Shown here: positions 26,853 to 36,029 of the stretch, one piece after another
Numbering within the stretch: the first letter of the stretch is position 1
How the letters are laid out: the number at the start of each line of letters is the position of its first letter
Source of the DNA: CAZHHH01 sp052400685
GTDB lineage: Bacteria > Bacteroidota > Bacteroidia > Bacteroidales > Marinilabiliaceae
DNA: 64,000 nucleotides
Assembly (NCBI GenBank): GCA_052400685.1
Contig: JBQTGJ010000002.1
Strand: one strand, 5' to 3'
Program-made: the position numbers and the translations under genes
The notes under the pieces: generated by a model
The model's input: the letters and a program-made list of their open reading frames with translations, nothing else
What the model was told of the DNA's origin: nothing
Databases searched by the model: none

Positions 26853-27244
26853 CCCCTTTCAGAATTTATTTCCTTCATTAAAAAGGGCGTAATGTCCTAA
26901 ATTAGTTGGACGGATTTAACCCACTTTTACTTGAACGAAATACAAACATCGCAATGGTTTTAAAAACAAACTGATTGTTATTTTTAAAATGTGATGGCTT
27001 TAAGAAGTTATCCCTGCTTCGGTATACGCCTTTTGCATAATGTACTGACTATACTGCCTTTATTTAGGTTCTAATATTCTTACCACATTATATTACCATG
27101 TCTTTGTTCGTACTTTTTTTATGCGCCAAAATCAGATCCGTTAATGACTCTGCTCTATACTTCTCAGTTGCCAAAAAACCAGTTGCCACACCACAATTAG
27201 CCAAAACAAACAGATACTCATATCCATTTATTATCTTTGACTAA
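26853..27244 (+). promoter_or_regulatory. Intergenic region with a -7 box at its end
   Basis: No gene seen. A small stem GTCC/GGAC occurs near 26893-26910. TATCTTTG at 27232-27239 is a perfect TAnnTTTG immediately before the potassium-channel ATG. If it is used, the transcript starts near 27246 and the gene is either leaderless or starts at the downstream ATG 27260. Confidence 0.45.
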
Positions 27245-28096
27245 ATGAATGAAGCAACAATGAATTCAAAGACCAATAAAAATCTTAATCGTTGGAAGCT
27301 AAAAACCTATGAAATTATCTTCAAAGCAGATACGCCATGGGGCAAACGATTTGACATTATCCTTCTATCTGTCATTCTGATAAGTATTGTACTGGTGATG
27401 ATTGAAAGTGTTCCATCGTACCAATCGTTGTACGGGGAACCACTACGTCAGGGCGAATGGATTATTACCATCCTGTTTACAATAGAATATATCCTTCGAA
27501 TTGTGAGCTCTCCCAAACCATTAAAATACCTCTTCAGTTTTTTGGGGATCATTGATTTTTTGGCCGTCATTCCGACCTATCTGGGCCTAATCGTTCCCGA
27601 TGCACAGGCCCTGGCTGTGATTCGTGCTATCCGGCTGTTACGGATATACCGTATCCTCAGGCTTTACCACTTTCTTCGCGCCGGGCGTCTGCTCATCCTG
27701 TCACTTCAACGCAGTGCCCGCAAAATACTCATCTTTATGATGTTTGTTGTCATACTCGTTATCCTGCTGGGCAGCATAATGTATGTTATAGAAGGCGGCG
27801 AAAACGGTTTTTACAGCATCCCGCTGAGCATATACTGGGCCGTTATTACCCTGACAACCGTTGGCTATGGCGATATTGTTCCGGTTACCGCTTTGGGAAA
27901 ATTCATTTCAACATTTATCATGCTATTGGGATACAGCATCATAGCCATACCAACCGGCATTGTTTCGGTGGAAATGTCGCACACCTTCAACCAACCTCCC
28001 GAGGAACCACAAAAATGTCCCAGATGCGGCGAATCAAATCATGCCCCGGGTTCCAATTTTTGCCGCATTTGCGGCGCCCGACTCAATAAAAAATAA
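27245..28096 (+). CDS. Voltage-gated-type potassium channel with C-terminal zinc ribbon
   Basis: A 283-residue inner-membrane ion channel with six transmembrane segments. Segment S4 (about 125-150) has regularly spaced arginines (IRAIRLLRIYRILRLYHFLR), as in voltage sensors. The pore loop carries the K+ selectivity filter TTVGYGD before S6. After a short cytoplasmic linker the C-terminus is a four-cysteine zinc ribbon (CPRCGESNHAPGSNFCRICG), unusual among textbook Kv channels but seen in bacterial relatives. An internal ATG at 27260 (MNSKTNKN) may be the true start, given the promoter box at 27232-27239. It stands alone after the glycogen terminator; no partner gene is apparent. Confidence 0.9.
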   Translation: MNEATMNSKTNKNLNRWKLKTYEIIFKADTPWGKRFDIILLSVILISIVLVMIESVPSYQSLYGEPLRQGEWIITILFTIEYILRIVSSPKPLKYLFSFLGIIDFLAVIPTYLGLIVPDAQALAVIRAIRLLRIYRILRLYHFLRAGRLLILSLQRSARKILIFMMFVVILVILLGSIMYVIEGGENGFYSIPLSIYWAVITLTTVGYGDIVPVTALGKFISTFIMLLGYSIIAIPTGIVSVEMSHTFNQPPEEPQKCPRCGESNHAPGSNFCRICGARLNKK

Positions 28097-28179
28097 AACA
28101 TTTGCTTAACCAATCACAAACAGGTATTGCAAAAAAACAAGACCGAAACGCGCAATTCTCCTTTCCCGCCAAAAAATCA

Positions 28180-28187
28180 TACATTTG
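28180..28187 (+). promoter_or_regulatory. Bacteroidota -7 box for the HD hydrolase gene
   Basis: TACATTTG, a perfect TAnnTTTG, about 57 bases before the proposed TTG start codon. The -33 region is only TTCT-like. Confidence 0.4.
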
Positions 28188-28243
28188 CACTACTATCATA
28201 AGATTCAGCCACTTTTGCTGAACCCCAAAAATTTAACGAACCA

Positions 28244-29482
28244 TTGAAAACAACCAATAAAAAGAAAATCATCAACGACCCGGTGCATGGGTTTATCACC
28301 ATCCCCGATGAGCTGTTGTTTGACCTCATTGAGCACCCTTTTCTGCAACGGTTAAGATGGATCAAACAACTTGGAATGACGCCATTAGTTTACCCAGGTG
28401 CTACACATACCCGTTTTCAGCATACCATAGGTTGCATGCACCTGATGAGTGCGGCCGTTGACACTTTGCGCCAAAAAGGACATGACATAACCGACGAAGA
28501 ATCGCAAGCTGTTCATGCCGCTATTTTGATGCACGATTTAGGGCACGGTCCTTTTTCGCATGTTTTGGAATCGGCACTGGTTCAGGGCGTGCACCACGAG
28601 GATATATCTCTGCTATTTATGGAACGCCTGAACCAACAATTTAAAGGCGCGTTGACCATGGCAATCGACATATTTACCAACCGCTACCACAAACACTTCC
28701 TGCACCAACTGGTCTCGAGCCAATTGGACATGGATCGCCTCGATTATTTACGGCGCGACAGTTTCTACACCGGGGTTTCGGAAGGCGTCATCAGCTCCGA
28801 CCGCATCATCAAAATGCTAAACATTCACAACGACCAACTGGCGGTTGAAGCCAAAGGCATCTACTCCATCGAAAAATTTCTCATCGCACGCCGACTGATG
28901 TACTGGCAGGTATATCTTCATAAAACAGCCCTGGTAGCCGAACGGATGCTCATCAATATTTTCAGGCGGGCGCGCTATATGGCCGGACAAAATCAATTAC
29001 CTGCCACATCACCACATCTGGACTTTTTCTTAACGCAAAAATTTACAATTGATGATTTTCATCAAAACGAAGCCGTTCTCAACCATTTTGCCCTTCTGGA
29101 TGATAACGACGTTATGAGCGCGCTCAAGACCTGGTCCATGCACCCCGATAAAATTCTTAAAACCTTATGCAGCGGACTCATTAACCGGCAACTGTTAGCC
29201 ATCCAAATAAAAGATCATTCATTTACGCATGAGAAAATAGAAAAAATGTCGGCTAAAACCAAAATACTGTTGAACCTTTCGGACGATGAACCGGTTAACT
29301 ATTTTGTATTCGCTGACACCATTTCAAATAATGCATACAGCGTGCACGACGATAAAATCAACATCCTTTACCGAAACAACAAGGTAAAAGATATTTCGGA
29401 AGCTTCAGATATGCTGAACTTGTCGGTATTAGGCAAAACTGTGAGTAAATATTTTCTCTGTTTTCCCAAAAGCATCCGCTAA
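28244..29482 (+). CDS. HD-domain phosphohydrolase (SAMHD1/dGTPase-like)
   Basis: A 412-residue HD-domain metal-dependent phosphohydrolase. The N-terminus KKKIINDPVHGFITIP and the block QRLRWIKQLGMTPLVYPGA are typical of the SAMHD1-like family. The H...HD...D metal site is visible as TRFQHTIGCMHLM, then ILMHDLGHGPFSHVLE and later SSQLDMDRLDYLRRDSFYTG. Substrate is likely a (deoxy)nucleoside triphosphate by family, but not proven. The proposed start is TTG at 28244, because no in-frame ATG precedes the conserved N-terminus. It lies 60 bases before lpxD and does not share its function in any obvious way. Confidence 0.88.
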   Translation: MKTTNKKKIINDPVHGFITIPDELLFDLIEHPFLQRLRWIKQLGMTPLVYPGATHTRFQHTIGCMHLMSAAVDTLRQKGHDITDEESQAVHAAILMHDLGHGPFSHVLESALVQGVHHEDISLLFMERLNQQFKGALTMAIDIFTNRYHKHFLHQLVSSQLDMDRLDYLRRDSFYTGVSEGVISSDRIIKMLNIHNDQLAVEAKGIYSIEKFLIARRLMYWQVYLHKTALVAERMLINIFRRARYMAGQNQLPATSPHLDFFLTQKFTIDDFHQNEAVLNHFALLDDNDVMSALKTWSMHPDKILKTLCSGLINRQLLAIQIKDHSFTHEKIEKMSAKTKILLNLSDDEPVNYFVFADTISNNAYSVHDDKINILYRNNKVKDISEASDMLNLSVLGKTVSKYFLCFPKSIR

Positions 29483-29517
29483 CAGGCGCTTATCTTTTTT
29501 TTAGTTAGATATTTTAG

Positions 29518-29525
29518 TAGTTTTG
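29518..29525 (+). promoter_or_regulatory. Bacteroidota -7 box for the lpxD-lpxC/fabZ-lpxA operon
   Basis: TAGTTTTG, a perfect TAnnTTTG, 17 bases before the lpxD start codon, with T-rich sequence (TCTTTTTTTT) at the -33 distance. Confidence 0.5.
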
Positions 29526-29542
29526 CACCAAAATTTTTCAGA

Positions 29543-30568
29543 ATGGAATTTACCGCAGAGCAGATTTCCGAACTCATTCATGGTACTATTGAAGGCAATC
29601 CCAAAGCGATAGTCAGAGATGTGTCAAAAATAGAAGATGGTCGTCCGGAAACACTTACATTTCTGGCCAACCCCAAATACACACCTTTCATTTATACCAC
29701 TGAGGCCTCAGTGGTAATAGTTAACCAAACATTTGAAGCGGAACATCCGGTTTCAGCCACACTTATACGTGTAGAGGATGCCTATGGCGCGCTGGCAAAA
29801 CTATTACAGATGTATCAGGCGTCATTACCAAAGAAAACTGGAATTGAACAGCCTTCATTCATCGACAAATCGGCTTCATTGGGCGATTTTGTATATGTAG
29901 GAGCCTTTGCCTATATCGGCGAAAAAGTAACCATTGGAAACAATGTACAGATTTATCCGCAGGCCTATATCGGTGACGGTGTAACAATTGGCGACAACAC
30001 CACAATTTACGCCGGAGCAAAAATCTATCAGGGTTGTAAAATTGGTTCAAATTGTGTTGTTCATGCTGGTGTTGTTGTTGGGGCCGATGGCTTTGGTTTT
30101 GCGCCTGGCGCCGATGGCCGTTATGAAAAAATCCCCCAAATAGGAAATGTCATTCTTGAAGACTATGTAGAAATTGGTTCCAACACCACCATCGACAGAG
30201 CCACTATGGGATCTACCATCATCCACAAAGGCACCAAACTTGACAACCTCATACAGATTGCACACAACGTCGAGATAGGCGAGAACTGTGTCTTTGCGGC
30301 ACAAACAGGCATCGCCGGAAGCACCAAAATAGGCAACCATGTTATGTTTGGCGGACAGGTTGGTATCGCCGGACACCTAAAAATTGCCGACGGCGTCAAA
30401 CTGGCGGCACAATCAGGCGTTTCAAAAAATATCACGAAAGAAGGGTCCGTACAAATGGGCTCACCATCGTTCGATGCCATGCATTACAATAAAGCCTATG
30501 TTGTATTCCGCAATTTACCTGATCTTCGTAATCGCATTTCAGACATCGAAAAAGAACTAAAAAAATAA
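29543..30568 (+). CDS. lpxD: UDP-3-O-(3-hydroxyacyl)glucosamine N-acyltransferase LpxD
   Basis: A 341-residue LpxD, the third step of lipid A synthesis in the cytoplasm. Residues 1-100 form the uridine-binding domain (DGRPETLTFLANPKYTPFIY). The rest is a left-handed beta-helix of hexapeptide repeats (VGAFAYIGEKVTIGNNVQIY, and so on) containing the catalytic histidine in LIQIAHNVEIGENC and the stretch GADGFGFAPGADG typical of LpxD. The C-terminal helix (NLPDLRNRISDIEKELKK) is also standard. It is the first gene of an lpxD, lpxC-fabZ, lpxA operon. Confidence 0.97.
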   Translation: MEFTAEQISELIHGTIEGNPKAIVRDVSKIEDGRPETLTFLANPKYTPFIYTTEASVVIVNQTFEAEHPVSATLIRVEDAYGALAKLLQMYQASLPKKTGIEQPSFIDKSASLGDFVYVGAFAYIGEKVTIGNNVQIYPQAYIGDGVTIGDNTTIYAGAKIYQGCKIGSNCVVHAGVVVGADGFGFAPGADGRYEKIPQIGNVILEDYVEIGSNTTIDRATMGSTIIHKGTKLDNLIQIAHNVEIGENCVFAAQTGIAGSTKIGNHVMFGGQVGIAGHLKIADGVKLAAQSGVSKNITKEGSVQMGSPSFDAMHYNKAYVVFRNLPDLRNRISDIEKELKK

Positions 30569-30612
30569 CTAAGTTTTAGAAACGGTCTCCGTTTCGCCTC
30601 AACTAAAAAAAT

Positions 30613-32010
30613 ATGACAAAGCAAAGGACTATTGCACAACCCTTTACCCTGCAAGGACCAGGATTGCATACCGGCGTCAATGTCACAATGACTCTCCAAC
30701 CGGCTGAAGAGAACCACGGTTTCAAATTTAGAAGAACAGATCTGGAGGGACAGCCTATTATAAAAGCGTTGGCCGACAATGTGGTATTTACCCAACGAGG
30801 AACTGTACTACAGGAAGGTGACGCCAAAATAAGCACCGTAGAGCACCTCCTGGCCGCCCTGTCAGGCATGGGTATCGACAACTGCCTGGTTGACGTAGAC
30901 GGCCCCGAAGCGCCCATCCTTGATGGCAGTGCTGCACCTTACATTGAAGCAATCAATAAAGCAGGTATTGTTGAACAGAAAGCCGAACGCGAATATTTCG
31001 AGATCCGGGAAAAAATGATGGTTGAAGATCCTGAAACCGGCAGTTACATCATAGCACTGCCCGACAACAGTTTCTCCGCCCAAATAATGATTTCCTTCGA
31101 TCGCTCGTTACAACTTGCCAACCAGTTTGCGACTATCGAGTCACTGGATTCATTTGCAAAAGAGATAGCACCCTGCCGAACATTTGTCTTCCTTCATGAG
31201 TTGGAACCTCTCTTAAAAAACAATCTGATTAAAGGAGGTGATCTGGACAATGCGATCATCATAATAGATCGTCCCATGGAACAAAGCGAACTCGACCGGC
31301 TGTCAAAATTATTTAACAAACCGTCGGTAGAAGTGAAGCCTTCAGGAATACTTAATAATCTGGAATTACACTTTAATAATGAACCGGCCCGTCATAAATT
31401 ACTTGATGTTATAGGCGATCTGACGCTTTGTGGCAGCCCCATAAAAGGGCGCATCATAGCCAACAAGCCAGGACATAAAATCAATTCAGAATTTGCCAAA
31501 CTGCTTCGTAAAGAACTTCGTAAGCGACAGCTCAAAATTGACGCACCCGTATACGACCCCAATAAAGAACCTGTATTTAATATCAACGATATTCGCGCCA
31601 TGCTGCCCCACCGGCCGCCATTTCTTTTAGTAGATAAAATCATCCATCTCAAAGAAAAATCTATTGTTGGCGTAAAAAACGTAACCATCAACGAACCTTT
31701 TTTTGTGGGCCATTTCCCTGAAGAGCCCGTAATGCCAGGCGTTCTGTTGGTAGAAGCAATGGCTCAGATTGGTGGAATACTTGTATTAAGTCAAATTGAA
31801 GACCCGCACACCTACAGCACTTACTTTCTGAAACAGGATAATATTAAATTCAGAAAAAAAGTGGTACCCGGCGACACCGTCATTTTCAAACTTGAAATGA
31901 TGACCGAAATACGTCGCGGCGTGGCAAATATGAGGGGTATGGGATTTGTTGGCGACACCATTGTTGTAGAAGGCGAATTCATGGCACAAATTGCAAAAAA
32001 CAAAGACTAA
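30613..32010 (+). CDS. lpxC-fabZ: Bifunctional LpxC deacetylase / FabZ 3-hydroxyacyl-ACP dehydratase
   Basis: A 465-residue fusion that is characteristic of Bacteroidota. Residues about 1-310 are LpxC, the zinc deacetylase that commits UDP-acyl-GlcNAc to lipid A: QRTIAQPFTLQGPGLHTG, TVEHLLAALSGMGIDN and the zinc/catalytic PARHKLLDVIGDL. Residues about 320-465 are FabZ, the fatty-acid dehydratase: IRAMLPHRPPFLLVDKI (catalytic His) and HFPEEPVMPGVLLVEAMAQ (catalytic Glu). The two activities draw on the same hydroxyacyl-ACP pool, so fusion couples membrane phospholipid and lipid A supply. It is flanked by lpxD and lpxA. Confidence 0.97.
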   Translation: MTKQRTIAQPFTLQGPGLHTGVNVTMTLQPAEENHGFKFRRTDLEGQPIIKALADNVVFTQRGTVLQEGDAKISTVEHLLAALSGMGIDNCLVDVDGPEAPILDGSAAPYIEAINKAGIVEQKAEREYFEIREKMMVEDPETGSYIIALPDNSFSAQIMISFDRSLQLANQFATIESLDSFAKEIAPCRTFVFLHELEPLLKNNLIKGGDLDNAIIIIDRPMEQSELDRLSKLFNKPSVEVKPSGILNNLELHFNNEPARHKLLDVIGDLTLCGSPIKGRIIANKPGHKINSEFAKLLRKELRKRQLKIDAPVYDPNKEPVFNINDIRAMLPHRPPFLLVDKIIHLKEKSIVGVKNVTINEPFFVGHFPEEPVMPGVLLVEAMAQIGGILVLSQIEDPHTYSTYFLKQDNIKFRKKVVPGDTVIFKLEMMTEIRRGVANMRGMGFVGDTIVVEGEFMAQIAKNKD

Positions 32011-32027
32011 AGACTAACACAGAAATA

Positions 32028-32825
32028 ATGAAGCAACCATTAGCTTACATTCACCCGGAAGCCAAAATTGCCCCAAATGTTGTTATTGAACCATTTGTAA
32101 CCATCGACAAAAACGTTGTTATTGAAGAAGGTACCCGCATCGGCTCCAACGCAACCATATTAGAAGGAACTCGAATTGGTAAAAATTGCAATATATTTCC
32201 CGGTGCTGTAATAGGTGCCATTCCGCAAGACTTAAAATTTGCCGGAGAAGAAACCACCGTTGAGATAGGAAACAACACCACCATTCGTGAATTTGCAACC
32301 ATCAACAGGGGTACAAAAGCCAAAGGAAAAACCATAGTGGGCAATGACTGTTTGCTGATGGCCTATGTGCACGTCGCGCACGATTGTGTGATCGGCAATC
32401 ATGTAATACTGGTAAACAGTGTACAGGTAGCCGGAGAAGTTATCATTGATGACTGGGCCATTGTAGGTGGCACCTCGGCCGTACATCAGTTTGTACATGT
32501 AGGAGCTCACGTCATGATTTCAGGAGGTTCGCTGGTAAGTAAAGATGTTCCTCCCTTTATTAAGGCAGGACGCAATCCATTATCATATGCCGGAGTGAAC
32601 TCCATCGGTCTGCGACGTCGTAATTTTACCAACGAACAAATCCGCGATATTCAAAATTGCTATCGTATGCTGTTCCAGTCGAAGATGAATAATTCCAAGG
32701 CCATTGAACGCATAGAAGCTGAGTTACCCGCGTCAAACGACAGGGATGAAATCATCTTATTTGTAAAAAGCTCACAACGAGGAATTATAAAAGGGTATCA
32801 TCCCGAAAGTAAAGAAGAAGAATAA
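32028..32825 (+). CDS. lpxA: UDP-N-acetylglucosamine acyltransferase LpxA
   Basis: A 265-residue LpxA, the first acyltransferase of lipid A synthesis. It is a hexapeptide-repeat beta-helix (IEPFVTIDKNVVIEEGTRIG...) with the LpxA-specific segments GAIPQDLKF, TIREFATINRGT, LLMAYVHVAHDCVIGNH (catalytic His) and QVAGEVIIDDWAIVGG. The C-terminal helical part follows (SYAGVNSIGLRRRNFTNEQI). Length is typical. It starts 17 bases after lpxC-fabZ and ends at a strong bidirectional terminator shared with pdxA on the other strand. Confidence 0.97.
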   Translation: MKQPLAYIHPEAKIAPNVVIEPFVTIDKNVVIEEGTRIGSNATILEGTRIGKNCNIFPGAVIGAIPQDLKFAGEETTVEIGNNTTIREFATINRGTKAKGKTIVGNDCLLMAYVHVAHDCVIGNHVILVNSVQVAGEVIIDDWAIVGGTSAVHQFVHVGAHVMISGGSLVSKDVPPFIKAGRNPLSYAGVNSIGLRRRNFTNEQIRDIQNCYRMLFQSKMNNSKAIERIEAELPASNDRDEIILFVKSSQRGIIKGYHPESKEEE

Positions 32826-32840
32826 TCCGATTATATAGAA

Positions 32841-32874
32841 AAAGAAAGGGAGTCTTACAAGACTCCCTTTCTTT
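32841..32874. terminator. Bidirectional terminator between lpxA and pdxA
   Basis: AAAGAAAGGGAGTCTT (32841-32856) pairs with AAGACTCCCTTTCTTT (32859-32874), with T-runs on both sides depending on the strand. It lies between the convergent genes. Confidence 0.9.
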
Positions 32875-32937
32875 TTAATTGATTGCTGTCACATTAAAAA
32901 ATGAGACTTCAAACAGAAGCCTAATTTAAACCAAATT

Positions 32938-33999
32938 TTACTCATCACTATCCTGAACTCCCGAATCGACCTTATTCATAGGATTCGCCTTAAGCTCCTC
33001 GTTCATTTTTCGATTCTTAAACACATCAATTGCCATATAAACAGCAGACAGGAACGACTGCTCATCGGCTTTATTCTGCCCGGCAATTTCGTATGCCGTG
33101 CCATGATCAGGCGAAGTCCGCACAATGGGTAATCCGGCTGTAAAATTCACCCCGGAAGAAAAAGCCAACGTTTTAAAAGGCACTAACCCCTGGTCGTGGT
33201 ACATGGCCAGAATGGCATCAAATTTACGCACCCCATCAGTTGCGAAAAAACCGTCGGCCGGAAAGGGACCAAAAGCCATGATGCCTTCGTCTTTTGCCGC
33301 CGTCAATGCCGGCTGAATCACCTCTTTTTCTTCCATGCCCAATAAACCATCATCGCCGGCATGTGGATTAAGCCCCAGCACAGCAATGCGTGGTCGTCTA
33401 ATCACAAAATCATTCTTCAAAGTATCATTTAAGATGCGTAACTTTTCAAGAATCAAATCCTGACTAATATTTTGACTGATCTCTTTAACCGGCACATGAC
33501 CTGTCACCACTCCAATACGCAGCCAGTCACTCACCATAAGCATCAGTGGTGTCCCGCTAAACGAGCTGGCCAAATATTCCGTGTGACCGGGGAAATTAAA
33601 GGAGGACGATTGAATCGCCTTCTTATTGATAGGCGCAGTAACCAACACATCCACCCCGCCATTTTTCAACTCTTCCACCGCTCGTTCCAATGCCTGAAAA
33701 GCTGCCAGTCCGCTTCCTTCGGAAGCCCGCCCCAATTCAACACGCACATTATCGTCAACACAATTTACAATATTGATGCGTCGCGGATGCGCTTCCACCC
33801 CCGATTTAATACTGTTCAGATTAATGGCCGGCAAATTAAGGGCTTTACGATGATAAGCAGCGACCTTTGAAGAGCCATAAATCACAGGAGTACAGACCTC
33901 CAGCATTCGAGGATCGGCAAAGGCCTTAAAAATCACCTCATAACCAATGCCGTTAACATCGCCATGCGTTATGGCTACTTTTATTTTTTCATTACTCAT
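32938..33999 (-). CDS. pdxA: 4-hydroxythreonine-4-phosphate dehydrogenase PdxA
   Basis: A 353-residue PdxA, which oxidises 4-phosphohydroxy-L-threonine in pyridoxal phosphate synthesis. It shows THGDVNGIGYEVIFKA at the start, VLVTAPINKKAI, FPGHTEYLA (metal His), GVVTGHVPVKEI, LGLNPHAGDDGLLG and YHDQGLVPFK with RTSPDHGTAYEIAG, all diagnostic including the metal-binding histidines. It is transcribed alone toward the shared terminator. A -7 box (34059-34066) precedes it. PLP made by this pathway is used by sufS and the phosphorylase in this window. Confidence 0.97.
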   Translation of the reverse strand: MSNEKIKVAITHGDVNGIGYEVIFKAFADPRMLEVCTPVIYGSSKVAAYHRKALNLPAINLNSIKSGVEAHPRRINIVNCVDDNVRVELGRASEGSGLAAFQALERAVEELKNGGVDVLVTAPINKKAIQSSSFNFPGHTEYLASSFSGTPLMLMVSDWLRIGVVTGHVPVKEISQNISQDLILEKLRILNDTLKNDFVIRRPRIAVLGLNPHAGDDGLLGMEEKEVIQPALTAAKDEGIMAFGPFPADGFFATDGVRKFDAILAMYHDQGLVPFKTLAFSSGVNFTAGLPIVRTSPDHGTAYEIAGQNKADEQSFLSAVYMAIDVFKNRKMNEELKANPMNKVDSGVQDSDE

Positions 34000-34021
34000 A
34001 ATCAGCTATTTTAGGCAGAAA

Positions 34022-34066
34022 AAACAGGAATTTAAGATTCCTGTTTCAAATTTCCTTACAAATTTA
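34022..34066 (-). promoter_or_regulatory. pdxA promoter box and leader hairpin
   Basis: The minus strand reads TAAATTTG (34059-34066), a perfect -7 box. Downstream, AAACAGGAAT (34022-34031) pairs with ATTCCTGTTT (34037-34046), giving a 10-bp hairpin within the short pdxA leader. The hairpin could instead terminate the lap transcript, but only a weak T-run follows it. Confidence 0.45.
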
Positions 34067-34215
34067 CATTAAAATGCCCTCTTAAAAAAAATGAGGCTTC
34101 TAATTTACCAGCGCCAAGAAAATCCGTCAGACATAAAAATTCTATACCATTAGGATATTTTGCCCTATAGATACGACACACACTCTACAATCGAACAAAA
34201 AGAAAAAATAAGCTG

Positions 34216-35655
34216 TTATTTCGATTGAGATTTCAAAAAATGATACAATAACCGAACCCCAACACCAGTACCACCAATACCACGATAATTGGCTTTATTC
34301 AAAACAAAAGCCGGACCTGCAATATCGAGATGCAACCAGGGGGCATCCACAAAATGCGACAAGAATTTTCCTGCTGTAATAGCACCCCCTTCACGCCCGC
34401 CTATGTTCTTTATATCAGCCACTTCCGATTTAATTAAATCGTCAAAATCGCTCCAAAAAGGAAACCATACCACACGCTCACAAACTTCGTTACCAACATC
34501 TGCCAACTTTCTCATAGTAATATCATCGGCAGTTCCCATCCCAACAGTGCCATGCTCACCCAGAGCAATGGCAGCATTACCTGTTAAAGTTGCGAGATCA
34601 ATCACCAGACGTGGTTTATAGTTGGCCGAAAAACTCAAGGCATCGCCCAATATCAAACGTCCTTCCGCATCTGTATTCATCACTTCTACTGTAGTACCAT
34701 TGTGCATTTTAATCACATCACCAGGCACAATGGCATTTCCGCCGGGACGGTTATCGGTCGCCGGGATGAGTCCAACTACATGTACCGGTAGCTTATTGGC
34801 AGCAATAGCCACAAAAGCACCAATGACAGCCGCAGCTCCCCCCATGTCGCACTTCATGGTATCAAGACTTCCGGGTGGTGTTTTAAGATTAATGCCACCT
34901 GTATCAAAAACAACACCTTTACCAACCAAAACGTAAGGCTCTGTATTGACTGCATTATCAGGATGCCACTCCAATACTGAAAAAGTTGGCGGATCAATGC
35001 TACCCTGATTCACCGCCATCAAACCGCCCATTTTCATGGCTTCAATTTTTGCTTTATTAAAAACCTCCGCTTTGAAACCATATTGATTGGCCAACGACAT
35101 CACCTCACTACCTAACTTAACGGCATTAAGCGTTCCCACCGGTTCATTCACCAAATCACGGGTCAGATAAACCGCCTCACACACCCTGATAAGCTCCTCA
35201 ATTTGCGAAGGTAATATTGCTTCATCCAATAACCCAACCTCAGGAAACAACGTTTCTTTAGTCGTCGTTTTATATTTTTCAAACGAATAAGCCCCTAACA
35301 CCAACCCCTCGGCTAACGCCAATCCGGACTGAGGCAGGCCGGTGAGATTAACTACCTGAACCTGTTTAAGCCCCTCCTCCTTCAATTTATTCCAGAAAGC
35401 GGCCCCTTCGCGTCGCAGCCATTCGATGCGATCATTTAAAGACAATGACTGATCGGGCATTAAAACAGCCACCAACCGATTCAGACGATTAATAAAAAAA
35501 CGTCCGTTCTTTTTATCGGCGGACTCTTTCCTGCGAATATAAACCACCTCAGCCTCCGACAAATCAGAAGACTTTAGTTGCGTCAAATCATTGACCAAAA
35601 AAACGAGACTCTTATCATCCGAAACATCTGATATTTTATCTATATAAAACGACAT
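34216..35655 (-). CDS. Leucyl aminopeptidase (M17 family)
   Basis: A 479-residue cytoplasmic dizinc aminopeptidase. The C-terminal catalytic domain has the metal/catalytic motifs VGKGVVFDTGGINLK (Lys, Asp), DMGGAAAV (Asp) and the M17 signature NTDAEGRLILGDAL (Asp, Glu, Arg), followed by IDLATLTGNAAIALGEH. The N-terminal domain is divergent, as is normal for this family. Length fits (about 480-500). It follows a small hypothetical gene by 5 bases in a DUF4837-hypothetical-lap operon, so its expression probably starts at 37070-37102. Confidence 0.95.
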   Translation of the reverse strand: MSFYIDKISDVSDDKSLVFLVNDLTQLKSSDLSEAEVVYIRRKESADKKNGRFFINRLNRLVAVLMPDQSLSLNDRIEWLRREGAAFWNKLKEEGLKQVQVVNLTGLPQSGLALAEGLVLGAYSFEKYKTTTKETLFPEVGLLDEAILPSQIEELIRVCEAVYLTRDLVNEPVGTLNAVKLGSEVMSLANQYGFKAEVFNKAKIEAMKMGGLMAVNQGSIDPPTFSVLEWHPDNAVNTEPYVLVGKGVVFDTGGINLKTPPGSLDTMKCDMGGAAAVIGAFVAIAANKLPVHVVGLIPATDNRPGGNAIVPGDVIKMHNGTTVEVMNTDAEGRLILGDALSFSANYKPRLVIDLATLTGNAAIALGEHGTVGMGTADDITMRKLADVGNEVCERVVWFPFWSDFDDLIKSEVADIKNIGGREGGAITAGKFLSHFVDAPWLHLDIAGPAFVLNKANYRGIGGTGVGVRLLYHFLKSQSK

Positions 35656-35660
35656 ATCAC

Positions 35661-36029
35661 CTATTGTTTTTTAATATATTCACGATACAGCACCTTTTTT
35701 ATTTCACGGTGTATAATAAGTTCCGTTATCACTCGAGCAAAGGAACAATCCTTCATCTCACTTTCGTAGAGCAAAATATCTCTTTCTGAAATATCAATTC
35801 GATACAATAACCCCATAAACAGGGCATTATTTTGCTGCAATAACCGATCCACCTGCTGTTCCATCTGAACAACCAACTCATCATAAAATCTGTCTGCATT
35901 TCCTGAAAAAGACAACTCTATGTTAAAACTATTGAAATCCTTAATAATTTGTGCAGCAGTGGCTCGTATCAGCTCATCACGACGTGTAGCCTGAGCCAAT
36001 TCTTCGCGGGTAAAAACAGGAATACTCAT
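35661..36029 (-). CDS. Small conserved hypothetical protein
   Basis: A 122-residue soluble protein with no signal peptide and no family I recognise by name. It is mostly helical and charged (FTREELAQATRRDELIRATA; VQMEQQVDRLLQQNNALFMG; HREIKKVLYREYIKK). Its stop and start are tightly packed: it overlaps the DUF4837 gene by 4 bases (ATGA) and precedes the aminopeptidase by 5 bases, so it is real and translationally coupled. No function is proposed. Confidence 0.8.
   Translation of the reverse strand: MSIPVFTREELAQATRRDELIRATAAQIIKDFNSFNIELSFSGNADRFYDELVVQMEQQVDRLLQQNNALFMGLLYRIDISERDILLYESEMKDCSFARVITELIIHREIKKVLYREYIKKQ

Noticed and set aside
34022..34046. Terminator for the leucyl aminopeptidase operon
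   Set aside because: It lies within a likely pdxA leader and has only a weak T-run; listed as a leader hairpin instead.
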